From: Cupriavidus plantarum
GTDB taxonomy: Bacteria; Pseudomonadota; Gammaproteobacteria; Burkholderiales; Burkholderiaceae
Direction of reading: 5' to 3'
DNA: 64,000 nt
Assembly: GCF_905397285.1 (NCBI RefSeq)
Contig: NZ_CAJPUX010000005.1
Span: 186,001-250,000 of the forward strand
Positions 1 to 9,119 of this stretch are shown here, one piece after another; within the stretch, counting starts at the first letter, position 1, and every line of letters starts with the position of its first letter. The translations under genes and the position numbers were made by a program. The notes beneath the pieces were generated by a model. That model saw only the letters and a program-made list of their open reading frames with translations. It was not told where the DNA came from and did no database searches.

Positions 1-224
1 ATGGGCCCGCTCGCGTGCACGTTGCCATCCACGCTCAGGTTGCCATGCACGGTGACGGGCCCGCGCACGCGCGCGGAACCGCCGACGGCGATCGACCCCG
101 CCACGGTCGGCTGCGCGTGCGCGGTCTCGATGCCAGGCGGCATCAGGACGCCAAGCGCCATCGTCGTCACCATCGCCACCATCGACACGGCTACCGCCGC
201 CGGCGGTCGAGCAAGACACCCCAT
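1..224 (-). CDS. Secreted protein, N-terminal fragment, possible polymer-forming repeat protein
   Basis: Only the first 74 codons lie in the window; the gene continues past the left edge. The ATG at 224 follows a GGGAGG ribosome site. The product starts with a hydrophobic signal-like stretch (about residues 5-38, ending near AHAQ). It then shows alternating short strands such as GSIAVGGSARVRGPVTVHG and LSVDGNVHASG. This period of 6-7 residues with repeated V/G resembles the right-handed beta-helix of polymer-forming (bactofilin-like) or adhesin-type proteins, but the fragment is too short to assign a family. It is transcribed away from the efflux operon that follows. Confidence 0.55.
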   Translation of the reverse strand, partial: MGCLARPPAAVAVSMVAMVTTMALGVLMPPGIETAHAQPTVAGSIAVGGSARVRGPVTVHGNLSVDGNVHASGP

Positions 225-361
225 GTTGCGCCTCCCAAAACGCCACTGGCGCGATGCCTCCAGTCTAGTGCCCTGGAAGCATCGCGCCAGCGATGCGAGT
301 GCAACGGTTGGTAACTGCCGTGACGGCAGTTACCGGTCGGCTGCGATCCGTCAGATCGCTA

Positions 362-1888
362 TCAGTTGGAAGCGGTCGTCTTCACCACCGCCGGCTTCCC
401 GCCGTCGTTCGACGCCACGGACTCCGGCAGCGGACCCCAGCCACCGCCGAGGCTCCGCACCAGCGACACCGTCGCCGAAGCCCGCAGTCCCGCCACGGTG
501 TTCGCGTCGCGCTGCGACTGCAACACGGTACGATCCGCATCGATCACGGTCAGGTAGTCGACCGCGCCCGCGTCATAGCGGCTGCGCGAGATGCGCTGCG
601 CACGCTTGGCGCCGGCGATCGCGGTGTCCAGCGCCGTGCTCTGCTGGCTCAGCCAGCGCACGTCCGCGAGGCTGTCCTCGACCTCACGGAACGCGGTCAG
701 CACCGTCTGACGGTACGTCGCAACCGATTCCTCGTGGGCCGCGCGCGCGTTCGCGAGGTTCGCGCTATTTCGGCCACCGTCGAACACGGTCTGCGCGAGC
801 GTCGAGCCGACCAGCGGTCCGATCGCCCAGGCACGCGACGAGTACTTGAAGAGATCGGCGAAGTTCGTCGACTCGAAGCCGAAGAACGCGGACAGCGAAA
901 TGCGCGGGTAGAACGCGGCGCGCGCCACGCCGATCCGGGCATTGGCCGCGGCCATCTGACGCTCGGCCTGCGCAATGTCGGGACGGCGCTCGAGCAGTTC
1001 GGACGGCAGACCGGCCGGCACCGACAGCGGCGTCAGTTGCAGCGGACGCGGCGTCAGCGCGAACTGCGCCGGCGCCAGGCCCGTCAGCACCGCCAGGGCG
1101 TGCTCCTGATTGGCGCGGCGGCGCTCGGTCGCGGCCAGATCGGCGCGCGCGGTACCGAGCTCGGCCTCGGCGCGGGCCGGATCGAGATCGGTGGTTTCAC
1201 CGGCATCGTAGCGCTTGCGCAGCAACGACAACGCATCCTCGCGCAGCTTGATCGTCGCCTGCAGGATCTCCCGATCGCTGTCGAGCGTGCGCAGGTTGAA
1301 ATACGCCTGCGCCACGTCCGCCTGCAGCGCGAGCTGCACCGACCGGAACAGATCGTCGGCCGCTTCGCCCTCGGCACGCGCCGCCGCGACGTTGCTCGCC
1401 ACGCGACCGAACAGGTCGAGCTCGTAGCTGGCAATCGCACGAGCACGCACCAGGGTCTGGATCGGCGGCGTGGTGCCCGCGCCCAGATAGCTCACCGATG
1501 CCGCCGAATACTGCGTGCGGGTCGGATCGACGCCGACGCTGAGCTGCGGATACAGATCGGCTTCGGTCGCGCCGGTGATCGCACGCGCCTGCTTGACGCG
1601 CGCGGCAGCCGCGGCGAGGTTCTGGTTGCTCGTGTTGGCGGCGTCGATCAGACGATTGAGGTCGTCGTCACCGAACACCTTCCACCACTCGCCGCGCGCC
1701 TGGCCGTCGGCCGGCGTCGCGGTCTTCCACTGGATGCCTTCGGCCTGCGCGGCCTCGGCTTCCTTGAACGTTGCCGTGTTGGCCGTCTCCGGCACCTTGT
1801 ACGTCGGCGCCAGCGAGCAGCCCGCCAGCACCAGCGCGGCGGCCAGCGTGGCCAGGCGGGGGAACTGGTTGGTCAGTTGGGCAATCAT
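362..1888 (-). CDS. RND efflux outer membrane channel lipoprotein (OprN/NodT family)
   Basis: A TolC-like outer membrane factor that forms the exit duct of the tripartite pump encoded just upstream. The 508-residue length matches the family. I chose the ATG at 1888 because it has a GAGAGA ribosome site and gives a clean lipoprotein signal with lipobox LAGC (Cys24). The next in-frame start upstream would overlap the permease gene. The body shows the duplicated coiled-coil hairpin pattern of the OEP family, with LYPQLSV and FYPRISL near the repeat starts and a central ERRPDI segment. It is the last gene of a three-gene operon, 28 bp after the permease stop. Confidence 0.95.
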   Translation of the reverse strand: MIAQLTNQFPRLATLAAALVLAGCSLAPTYKVPETANTATFKEAEAAQAEGIQWKTATPADGQARGEWWKVFGDDDLNRLIDAANTSNQNLAAAAARVKQARAITGATEADLYPQLSVGVDPTRTQYSAASVSYLGAGTTPPIQTLVRARAIASYELDLFGRVASNVAAARAEGEAADDLFRSVQLALQADVAQAYFNLRTLDSDREILQATIKLREDALSLLRKRYDAGETTDLDPARAEAELGTARADLAATERRRANQEHALAVLTGLAPAQFALTPRPLQLTPLSVPAGLPSELLERRPDIAQAERQMAAANARIGVARAAFYPRISLSAFFGFESTNFADLFKYSSRAWAIGPLVGSTLAQTVFDGGRNSANLANARAAHEESVATYRQTVLTAFREVEDSLADVRWLSQQSTALDTAIAGAKRAQRISRSRYDAGAVDYLTVIDADRTVLQSQRDANTVAGLRASATVSLVRSLGGGWGPLPESVASNDGGKPAVVKTTASN

Positions 1889-1916
1889 GATTTCTCTCGT
1901 TTGGATTCTTGTCATG

Positions 1917-4900
1917 TCACTCGGCCGATGCGACGGCCTGCGAGCCATCGTGGCGCAGCGCCGCCTCGCGGCGCTCGCGGCGCGTGGCCAGCATGCGCAG
2001 CGTGACGTAGAACACCGGCGTCAGGAACAGGCCGAAGAACGTCACGCCCAGCATCCCCGCGAACACCGCCACGCCCATCGCATGACGCATTTCCGCGCCG
2101 GCGCCGGTCGAGACCACCAGCGGCACCACGCCCATGATGAACGCGAACGACGTCATCAGAATCGGGCGCAGACGCAGGCGGCTGGCTTCAATCGCGGCCT
2201 GGAAGATCGTGCGGCCCTGATGCTCGAGCTCGCGGGCGAACTCCACGATCAGGATCGCGTTCTTCGCGGACAACCCGACCAGCACGATGAAGCCGATCTG
2301 CGTGAAGATGTTGTTGTCGCCACGGGTCAGCCATACACCGGTCATGGCGGCGAGCAGGCTCATCGGCACGATCAGGATCACGGCCAGCGGCATCGTCAGG
2401 CTTTCATACTGCGCGGCCAGCACCAGGAACACAAGCAGCACGCACAGCGGGAAGATCCAGATGCCCGCATTGCCGGCCAGGATGTCCTGGTACGTCAGGT
2501 CGGTCCACTCGAACTTGATGCCCTTGGGCAGCGTTTCCGCGGCCACGCGTTCCACGGCAGCCTGCGCCTGGCCCGACGAGAAGCCCGGGGCCGGACCGCC
2601 GTTGATATCGGCGGCGGTGAACGCGTTGTAGCGCACCACGCTATCCGGACCGAAGCCCTGCTTCACCTTGACCAGCGACGACAGCGGCACCATCTCGCCC
2701 GACTGGTTGCGCACCTTCAGCTGCAGGATGTCCTCGGCGTGCGCGCGGAACTGCGCATCCGCCTGCACCTTTACCTGATACGTACGGCCGAACTTGTTGA
2801 AGTCGTTCGCATAGGTGGAGCCCAGGTACGTCTGGAGCGTGTCGAACACGTCCGTGACGGGCACGCCCAGCTGCTTGGCCTTCACGCGGTCCAGCTGCAC
2901 ATCCAGCTGCGGCACGTTGATCTGGTAGTTGGAGAACAGACCCGCGAGTTCCGGCGTGGCGCGAGCCTTGCCGAGGAACGCATTGGTCGCATCGAACAGC
3001 GCGTCATAACCGAGCGCCTGACGGTCCTCGATCATCATCTTGAAACCGCCGATCGTGCCGAGGCCCTGTACCGGCGGCGGCGGGAACACGGCGATGAACG
3101 CGTCCTGGATCGAAGCGTACTTCTGGTTCAGCGCGGCCGCGATGGCGTCACCCGACAGGTCCTTCGACTTGCGCTCGTCGAACGGCTTCAGCGTGGCGAA
3201 CACGATGCCCTGGCTCGGGCTGTTCACGAAACCGTTGATCGACAGGCCCGGGAACGCCACGGCAGATTCCACGCCAGGCTGCTTCAGCGCGATCTCCGAC
3301 ATGCGGCGGATCACGTCCTCGGTGCGATCCAGCGTCGCGCCGTCAGGCAGCTTGGCGAAGCTCACCAGATACTGCTTGTCCTGCGCGGGCACGAAGCCCT
3401 TCGGCACCAGCTGGAAGATGCCCCACGTCGCCACCAGCAGCACGGCGTAGACACCGAACACGGCGCTCTTGCGGCCGATCACGCCCTTCACGCCACGGCC
3501 ATAGCTCTCGCCACTGCGGTGGAAGAAGCGGTTGAAGCGCTTGAAGAAGCCGCCCAGCACGCGATCCATCGCGCGCGTCAGCCAATCCTTCGGCGCATCG
3601 TGGCCACGCAGCAGCAGCGCGGACAGGGCCGGCGACAGCGTCAGCGAGTTGAAGGCCGAGATGATCGTCGAGATCGAGATCGTCAGCGCGAACTGCTTGT
3701 AGAACTGGCCGGTCAGGCCCGTCATGAAGCCCAGCGGCACGAACACCGCGCACAGCGTCAGCGCGATCGCGATGATCGGGCCGCTCACTTCGCGCATCGC
3801 CTTGTACGTAGCTTCCTTCGGCGGCAACCCTTCCTCGATGTTCCGCTCGACGTTTTCCACCACCACGATCGCATCGTCCACCACGATACCGATGGCCAGC
3901 ACGAGGCCGAACAGCGACAGCGCGTTGATGGAGAACCCGAACGCATGCATCAGGCCGAACGTACCGACGATCGACACCGGCACCGCCAGCAGCGGAATGA
4001 TCGACGCACGCCACGTCTGCAGGAACAGGATCACCACGAGCACCACCAGCGCAATCGCCTCGAACAGCGTATGCACCACGGCCTCGATACTGTGACGCAC
4101 GAACTGCGTCGGGTCATAGACGATGCTGTAGTCCACGCCATCGGGGAAGCCTTCCTTCAGCTCCTCCATGGTCTTGCGGACGTCGTCCGAGATCTGGATG
4201 GCGTTGGAACCCGGCGACTGGAAGATCGGCAGCGCCACCGCGGACTTGTTGTCCAGCAGCGAACGCAGCGCGTACTCGGACGCACCGAGCTCGATGCGCG
4301 CGATGTCCTTCAGGTACGTCACCGCGCCATCGGGCGAGCTCTTGACGACGATGTCGCCGAACTCCTCGACGGTCTGCAGACGGCCCTGCGCGTTCACCGA
4401 CAGTTGCAGGTCAGTACCCGGCAGCGACGGCGACTGGCCGATCACGCCGGCCGCCACCTGCACGTTTTGCTCGCGAATCGCGCGCACCACATCGGAAGCG
4501 GACAGCTGGCGCTCGGCGATCTTCTCCGGGTTCAGCCAGACGCGCATCGAGTAATCGCCCGAACCGAACATCTGCACCTGGCCCACGCCCTGGATCCGCG
4601 CGAGGCGGTCCTTGACGTTGATCAGCGCGTAGTTGCGCAGGTACGTCATGTCATAGCGATCGTTCGGCGACACCAGGTGGACCACCATGGTGAGGTCGGG
4701 CGAGCTCTTGACCGTCGTGATACCCAGGCGGCGGACGTCCTCCGGCAGACGCGGCTCGGCTTGCGCCACGCGGTTCTGCACGAGCACCTGCGCCTTGTCC
4801 GGGTCGGTACCCAGCTTGAACGTCACGGTCAGCGTCAGCGAACCGTCGCTGTTGGCCTGCGAGTTCATGTACAGCATGTCCTCGACGCCGTTGATCTGCT

Positions 4901-5105
4901 CTTCCAGCGGCGTGGCCACCGTCTCGGCGATCACCTTCGGGTTGGCGCCCGGGAACTGCGCGCGCACAACGACCGACGGCGGTACCACTTCCGGGTACTC
5001 CGAGATCGGTAACTTGAACATCGAGATGGCGCCGATCAGGAAGATCAGCACCGACAGCACGCCCGCAAAAATCGGGCGATCGATAAAGAATTTCGAGAGA
5101 TTCAT
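1917..5105 (-). CDS. RND multidrug efflux permease, HAE1 family, MexF/BpeF-like
   Basis: Inner-membrane proton-driven pump of 1062 residues, the usual size for AcrB-type HAE1 transporters. It begins MNLSKFFIDRPIFAG with the first membrane helix, followed by the porter domain (PEVVPPSVVV, GVEDMLYM). The proton-relay motif VVDDAIVVVENVERN in TM4 is intact, including the paired Asp. The second half repeats the architecture, with GLSAKNAILIVEFA in TM10. Wording of the N-terminus and periplasmic loops is closest to the MexF/BpeF/CeoB group, whose members export chloramphenicol, trimethoprim and fluoroquinolones; the substrate here is inferred only. It lies between the adaptor gene (104 bp upstream) and the channel gene. 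Confidence 0.96.
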   Translation of the reverse strand: MNLSKFFIDRPIFAGVLSVLIFLIGAISMFKLPISEYPEVVPPSVVVRAQFPGANPKVIAETVATPLEEQINGVEDMLYMNSQANSDGSLTLTVTFKLGTDPDKAQVLVQNRVAQAEPRLPEDVRRLGITTVKSSPDLTMVVHLVSPNDRYDMTYLRNYALINVKDRLARIQGVGQVQMFGSGDYSMRVWLNPEKIAERQLSASDVVRAIREQNVQVAAGVIGQSPSLPGTDLQLSVNAQGRLQTVEEFGDIVVKSSPDGAVTYLKDIARIELGASEYALRSLLDNKSAVALPIFQSPGSNAIQISDDVRKTMEELKEGFPDGVDYSIVYDPTQFVRHSIEAVVHTLFEAIALVVLVVILFLQTWRASIIPLLAVPVSIVGTFGLMHAFGFSINALSLFGLVLAIGIVVDDAIVVVENVERNIEEGLPPKEATYKAMREVSGPIIAIALTLCAVFVPLGFMTGLTGQFYKQFALTISISTIISAFNSLTLSPALSALLLRGHDAPKDWLTRAMDRVLGGFFKRFNRFFHRSGESYGRGVKGVIGRKSAVFGVYAVLLVATWGIFQLVPKGFVPAQDKQYLVSFAKLPDGATLDRTEDVIRRMSEIALKQPGVESAVAFPGLSINGFVNSPSQGIVFATLKPFDERKSKDLSGDAIAAALNQKYASIQDAFIAVFPPPPVQGLGTIGGFKMMIEDRQALGYDALFDATNAFLGKARATPELAGLFSNYQINVPQLDVQLDRVKAKQLGVPVTDVFDTLQTYLGSTYANDFNKFGRTYQVKVQADAQFRAHAEDILQLKVRNQSGEMVPLSSLVKVKQGFGPDSVVRYNAFTAADINGGPAPGFSSGQAQAAVERVAAETLPKGIKFEWTDLTYQDILAGNAGIWIFPLCVLLVFLVLAAQYESLTMPLAVILIVPMSLLAAMTGVWLTRGDNNIFTQIGFIVLVGLSAKNAILIVEFARELEHQGRTIFQAAIEASRLRLRPILMTSFAFIMGVVPLVVSTGAGAEMRHAMGVAVFAGMLGVTFFGLFLTPVFYVTLRMLATRRERREAALRHDGSQAVASAE

Positions 5106-5209
5106 CTTGGTCTCGGCGAAAGCGCTTCCCCCTGGCTGTCCGCCAACGCAGCGGACGCCATCAACAGCACGGGAAGTTTGGGTCTACGTGGGCTCTGGCG
5201 GGAAAGCGC

Positions 5210-6484
5210 TCAGCTCACCGGTTTTGCCGCGGGTTTCTCGTTGCCGCCGACGACCTGCTCGGCAGGCTTGTCGGCCTGCTCCGCCTGCTTCGGTGCATTC
5301 GCGTTGCCCTTCGGCTGGAGTTCGCTGCGGAAGGCCATGTCCACCACCTTCGGTGCGACGGTATCGCCCGGACGCACGCGCTGCAGGCCGTTCACGACGA
5401 TGTTCTCGCCGGGATTCAGACCCTTGCGGATCACGCGCAGCCCGTCATACGTCGGTCCGAGGTCGACCTCGCGATACCCGAGCTTGTTGTCCTTGCCGAC
5501 CACCAGCACGAACTTCTTGCCCTGGTCGGTGCCCACGGCGCGATCGTTGATCAGCACCGCCGGGTGCGGCGTGCCGCCACCGAGCTTGACCTTGGCGTAG
5601 AGGCCCGGCAGCAGGCGGCCATCTTCATTGTTGAAGACGGCGCGCATGCGGATCGTGCCGCTACGCGTATCCAGGCGGTTGTCCACCCATTGCACCTTGC
5701 CTTCGCGCGGGTTGCCGTCTTCGTCGGCCAGACCCAGGAACACCGGCAGGTCCTTCTTGCCGCCGCCAGCGCCCGGCGCCGTGAAGCGCAGGTAGCTCTG
5801 CTCATCGACGTCGAAGCTCGCGTAGATCGGCGAGACGGACACGACCGTGGTCAGCGCCGGCGATGCGGCGCCCGCGGCCACGAGGTTGCCCACCGTGATC
5901 TCGGCCTTCGACACGCGGCCCGCCACCGGCGCGACGATGCGCGTGTAGCTCAGGTTCAGCCGCGCGGACTCGAGCGCTGCCTGCGCGCCGCGCACGTCGG
6001 CGCCGGTTTCGCTGGCGGTGTTGATGCGCTCGTCGTATTCGCGCTTGGAGATGGCGTTGTCGTCCAGCAGGCGCTGCGCACGTGCCTTCTCGGTCTGCGC
6101 ATGCGAGGCGCGGACCTGCGCGGCGGCGAGCGCCGCTTCCGCGCGCGCCACCTCGGCGGCGTAGGGACGCGGGTCGATCGTGAAGAGCGGATCGCCCTTC
6201 TTCACGATCGCGCCCTCGCGGAAGTGCACGGTGTCGATGGTGCCGGAGACGCGCGGACGGATTTCCACGCGATCTACGGCTTCCATGCGGCCCGAGAACT
6301 CATCCCATTCCGTGATGGTCTTACCCACCACGGCGGCGACTTCCACCGACGGCGCCGGCGGGGTTGCGGTGTTGGCCTGCGCTTCGCCCCCATGCCACGG
6401 ACGCAGGACCGAGGTTGCCACGCCAATACCGAGAACCGCCACGATGGCAACGGCAATCAGCGTGCGTCGAGACTGGTGATTCAT
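5210..6484 (-). CDS. RND efflux periplasmic adaptor (membrane fusion protein), MexE/BpeE-like
   Basis: First gene of the pump operon, 424 residues. An N-terminal membrane anchor (residues 9-25) is followed by the barrel-sandwich lipoyl half (RVSGTIDTVHFREGAIVKKG), an alpha-hairpin rich in Ala, Glu and Arg (about 110-175), the second lipoyl half (IVAPVAGRVSKAEITVG) and the beta-barrel and membrane-proximal domains. The C-terminus is a Lys/Ala/Pro/Glu-rich tail. It bridges permease and outer channel. No repressor gene directly precedes the operon. A LysR gene lies 1.4 kb away, beyond a hydrolase gene, and could be the regulator as MexT is for mexEF, but this is not shown by the sequence. Confidence 0.95.
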   Translation of the reverse strand: MNHQSRRTLIAVAIVAVLGIGVATSVLRPWHGGEAQANTATPPAPSVEVAAVVGKTITEWDEFSGRMEAVDRVEIRPRVSGTIDTVHFREGAIVKKGDPLFTIDPRPYAAEVARAEAALAAAQVRASHAQTEKARAQRLLDDNAISKREYDERINTASETGADVRGAQAALESARLNLSYTRIVAPVAGRVSKAEITVGNLVAAGAASPALTTVVSVSPIYASFDVDEQSYLRFTAPGAGGGKKDLPVFLGLADEDGNPREGKVQWVDNRLDTRSGTIRMRAVFNNEDGRLLPGLYAKVKLGGGTPHPAVLINDRAVGTDQGKKFVLVVGKDNKLGYREVDLGPTYDGLRVIRKGLNPGENIVVNGLQRVRPGDTVAPKVVDMAFRSELQPKGNANAPKQAEQADKPAEQVVGGNEKPAAKPVS

Positions 6485-6648
6485 TTTTCTTCACTCCGTG
6501 TTTCTGTCGGGTTTTCTTCAACTGAAAGCAAAAAAAGGCCGAACGCGCCCCGCCGGGTCCCAGGGCCCGGAAAAAATGGGGGAATACCGTGTGGCTAGAC
6601 TACGGCGATCGCCAGCATGAAAGACTGCTGGCCATTAATCCGGTCGCT

Positions 6649-7599
6649 CTATGCGCCGGACCGGCGTTCGGGCCGGGATGAGGCGTCGTCGCCCCGCGCA
6701 AAACAATCGCGCAGGAATCGCGCACCTTCGTTGACCCATGCCTGGCAACTCTCATGGGACTGTTCCACCCCGTCGCCACAGGCGCCGGGCATGATCATGG
6801 TCTCGGCCGGTACCCCGGCCTTGCGCAGGCGCTCGGCGAACGCTTCGCCCTCCGCCCGCAATGCATCCAGCTCGGCGACCTGCACGAGCGCTGGCGGCAG
6901 TCCGCCCAGCCTCGAGGCCAGCGCGGGCGCGGCATAGGGATGCACGCTATCCGCCGGCGTCGGCAGATAGTCTCGATAATTGCACGCTAATTGCTGCAGC
7001 ATTTCCATCGACACACGGCGAGGGCCCGCCGTGCACGATGCATGCTGCAGGCACGGGTCCGTTACCGGTCGAATCAGCCATTGGCCCGCCGGTTGCGGCA
7101 AGCCCCGATCGCGCAGCATCTGCGACAGCGCGATCGCCAGGTTGCCTCCGGCTTCTTCTCCAACGACTGCAAAACGCGACTTGTCCACCTTCAGGCGGCG
7201 CGCGTGCTTCAGCACCCATGCCACCGTATTCACTGCATCTTCCGGCGCGGCCGGAAACGGATGGTCCGGCGCCAGCGAATAGCCCGGCGTCACCACCACG
7301 GCGGGCACCGTGCTGGCCAGATCCGCCGCCAGCTGGCATGCCGCCTCGCAATCGCTCTGTACAAAACCGCCCGCATGGAGGTACACCAGCCACGGCAGCA
7401 ATCCGCTGCTCGCCTGCGCGCCGCCCGGGGCGTATCCCGGCGGGTAACTCACCCACACCGAAATCGTCCGGTCGCCGCTGACTACCTCATGCTGCGCCAC
7501 CCGCGCCCCCGCCCCGATCGTCTTGCCGCCTGCCTTGCCGGTCTGCTTTCCTTGTTCCACAAGGGCTACCGGGTGAATCGGGCTGGTCGTCTTGGACAT
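6649..7599 (-). CDS. Alpha/beta-hydrolase-fold protein with degenerate catalytic triad
   Basis: A 316-residue protein of the hormone-sensitive-lipase-like alpha/beta hydrolase family. The oxyanion-hole region reads HAGGF (residues 75-79; usually HGGGF). The nucleophile elbow that is normally GDSAG reads GEEAG (147-151), so Glu149 replaces the catalytic Ser. The acid (D245 in LDALRAEGEAF) is present. The place of the catalytic His (normally HGF) reads GACGDG. Either it is a non-catalytic member or it uses other chemistry. The start is uncertain: the ATG at 7599 has a weak ribosome site, and an in-frame GTG at 7626 would add nine residues. It is divergent from the LysR gene at 7871. Confidence 0.8.
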   Translation of the reverse strand: MSKTTSPIHPVALVEQGKQTGKAGGKTIGAGARVAQHEVVSGDRTISVWVSYPPGYAPGGAQASSGLLPWLVYLHAGGFVQSDCEAACQLAADLASTVPAVVVTPGYSLAPDHPFPAAPEDAVNTVAWVLKHARRLKVDKSRFAVVGEEAGGNLAIALSQMLRDRGLPQPAGQWLIRPVTDPCLQHASCTAGPRRVSMEMLQQLACNYRDYLPTPADSVHPYAAPALASRLGGLPPALVQVAELDALRAEGEAFAERLRKAGVPAETMIMPGACGDGVEQSHESCQAWVNEGARFLRDCFARGDDASSRPERRSGA

Positions 7600-7870
7600 T
7601 TTGCGGGTGCCGCGGCGTGCGTCCACGGGCGGCGATCATGTGTTGCGATGCAACGAATTATGGTGATTGTCGGGGATGGGATAAAGCGAGAGATTGCCAA
7701 CGCACTGTTTCTGAGGTGGAATAATCGGGATCGTTGTTGCTGGACCGCCGAAGTCTGATGCCGCCGTTGGCAAGAACTGCCGAAATGTGCTTCACTGCGG
7801 ACCTTCCGGCGACGGATAGAGGGGATATCTGCCAATATCCCGCCGTTGGACGAATGGACCCCATACCATC

Positions 7871-8830
7871 ATGGATCGCTTAGTCTCAATGCAGGCATTC
7901 ACGCGGGTGGTGGATGTCGGCAGCTTCGCCCGCGCGGCCGAGTCGCTCGACCTGCCCAAGGCCACCCTGACCCGCCTGATCCAGAATCTGGAGACCCACC
8001 TCGGCGTCAAGCTGCTCCACCGTACGACGCGGCGCATCAGCGTGACCACGGACGGGGCCGCCTATTACGAACGTTGTGTGCGGATTCTCGCGGATGTCGA
8101 GGAGGCCGAGCAATCGCTCACCCGGCACAACAATTCGCCGCGCGGCACCCTATGCGTCGACACGGTAGCGGGACTCGCGCAGATGGTGCTGATTCCCCAT
8201 CTGCATGAGTTCTTCGAGGCCTACCCCGACCTCAAGCTGGAACTGACGCTGAACGGCAAGCCGATCGATCTGCTGAAAGAAGGCGTCGACGTGGTGCTCC
8301 GCGTCGGCAACCTGCTGGACGAAAGCATGGTCGCGCGCCGCATTGGCGTGCTGAAGCTCGGCTTGTACGCGTCGCCCATCTATCTGCGCCGCCACGGCAC
8401 GCCGACCAACCTGACCGAACTCGCGCAGCACAAGGCCATCAACTTCCTGTCGAACCGCACCGGGCGGGAGATGCCGTGGCCGCTGTCGCGCGGTGACGAG
8501 CATGGCGAGATCCTGCTGCCGTCGGCCATCTCCACCAACGATGCGGAGGTATATCTAGGCTGCGCGCTGGAGGGCCACGGCATCTCTCGTATCTCGTGCG
8601 CGATGGCCGAGCCGTATGTCGCCAGCGGCAGGCTCGTGGAGGTCATGCCCGACTGGCAGTCGGAAGAGTTGCCGATCTCCGCGATGTACCCTCAGAACCG
8701 CCACCTGTCCGCTAAGGTCCGTGTATTCGTCAACTGGGCCGCCGACCTGTTTTCGAGGCATCCGCACTTCGGCGCCGCGCAGCAGCCTTCCACCCGCGAC
8801 GCGATTCGCGCGCTGGCCGCAGCCGGTTGA
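7871..8830 (+). CDS. LysR-family transcriptional regulator
   Basis: A 319-residue DNA-binding regulator. The winged helix-turn-helix occupies residues 1-60 (FARAAESLDLPKATLTRLIQ), followed by a linker helix and the periplasmic-binding-protein-like effector domain (PRGTLCVDTVAGLAQMVLIP onward). It belongs to the subgroup whose effector domain carries VDVVLRVGNLLDESMVARRIG, typical of regulators of single-enzyme or efflux loci in Burkholderiales. It is divergent from the hydrolase-like gene across 271 bp, so that gene is the likeliest direct target; the RND operon beyond it is a second candidate. The ligand is unknown. Confidence 0.92.
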   Translation: MDRLVSMQAFTRVVDVGSFARAAESLDLPKATLTRLIQNLETHLGVKLLHRTTRRISVTTDGAAYYERCVRILADVEEAEQSLTRHNNSPRGTLCVDTVAGLAQMVLIPHLHEFFEAYPDLKLELTLNGKPIDLLKEGVDVVLRVGNLLDESMVARRIGVLKLGLYASPIYLRRHGTPTNLTELAQHKAINFLSNRTGREMPWPLSRGDEHGEILLPSAISTNDAEVYLGCALEGHGISRISCAMAEPYVASGRLVEVMPDWQSEELPISAMYPQNRHLSAKVRVFVNWAADLFSRHPHFGAAQQPSTRDAIRALAAAG

Positions 8831-8908
8831 TGCATGCAGCATCGTATGTGCACATGGGTGGTCAGGTGCACCACCGATATGGGCACTAGCAACGCGCAGG
8901 GGGAAAGT

Positions 8909-8956
8909 TTCAGGGCAAACTTCAGAGCGAACTTCAGAGCGAACTTCAGAGCGAAC
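8909..8956. repeat. 12-bp tandem repeat, four copies
   Basis: Four head-to-tail copies of TTCAGAGCGAAC; the first copy (8909-8920) differs at two positions and the next three are identical. It lies in the 289-bp gap between the LysR stop and the BON gene stop. On the minus strand it would encode repeated Phe-Ala-Leu-Lys inside a small open frame starting at 9003, discussed under findings. I see no terminator hairpin here. Confidence 0.9.
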
Positions 8957-9119
8957 TTGATCAGTCCGGCGAGCATCGTGAGGAGGTTTTTCATTGTTTT
9001 CATTGTTGCGGCTTGATGATGACGTCATGCCTGCTGGCACGACCTCCCAATTCTTGCCGCCGCCCCACCCCCTGTGAATCGGAGATCTCCGAATAGCGCG
9101 GAAAACGCCGCAAGCCGCG

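Noticed and set aside
1515-5012. Very long plus-strand open frame (1165 codons) opposite the RND permease
   Set aside because: It is an antisense shadow of the permease gene. The product is rich in Arg, His, Gln and Leu with no domain, as expected for the reverse strand of GC-rich coding DNA.
6545-6580. GC-rich hairpin followed by A residues before the RND operon as a terminator
   Set aside because: In the direction of the only upstream gene on the minus strand, the T-run comes before the stem rather than after it, so it does not have terminator order.
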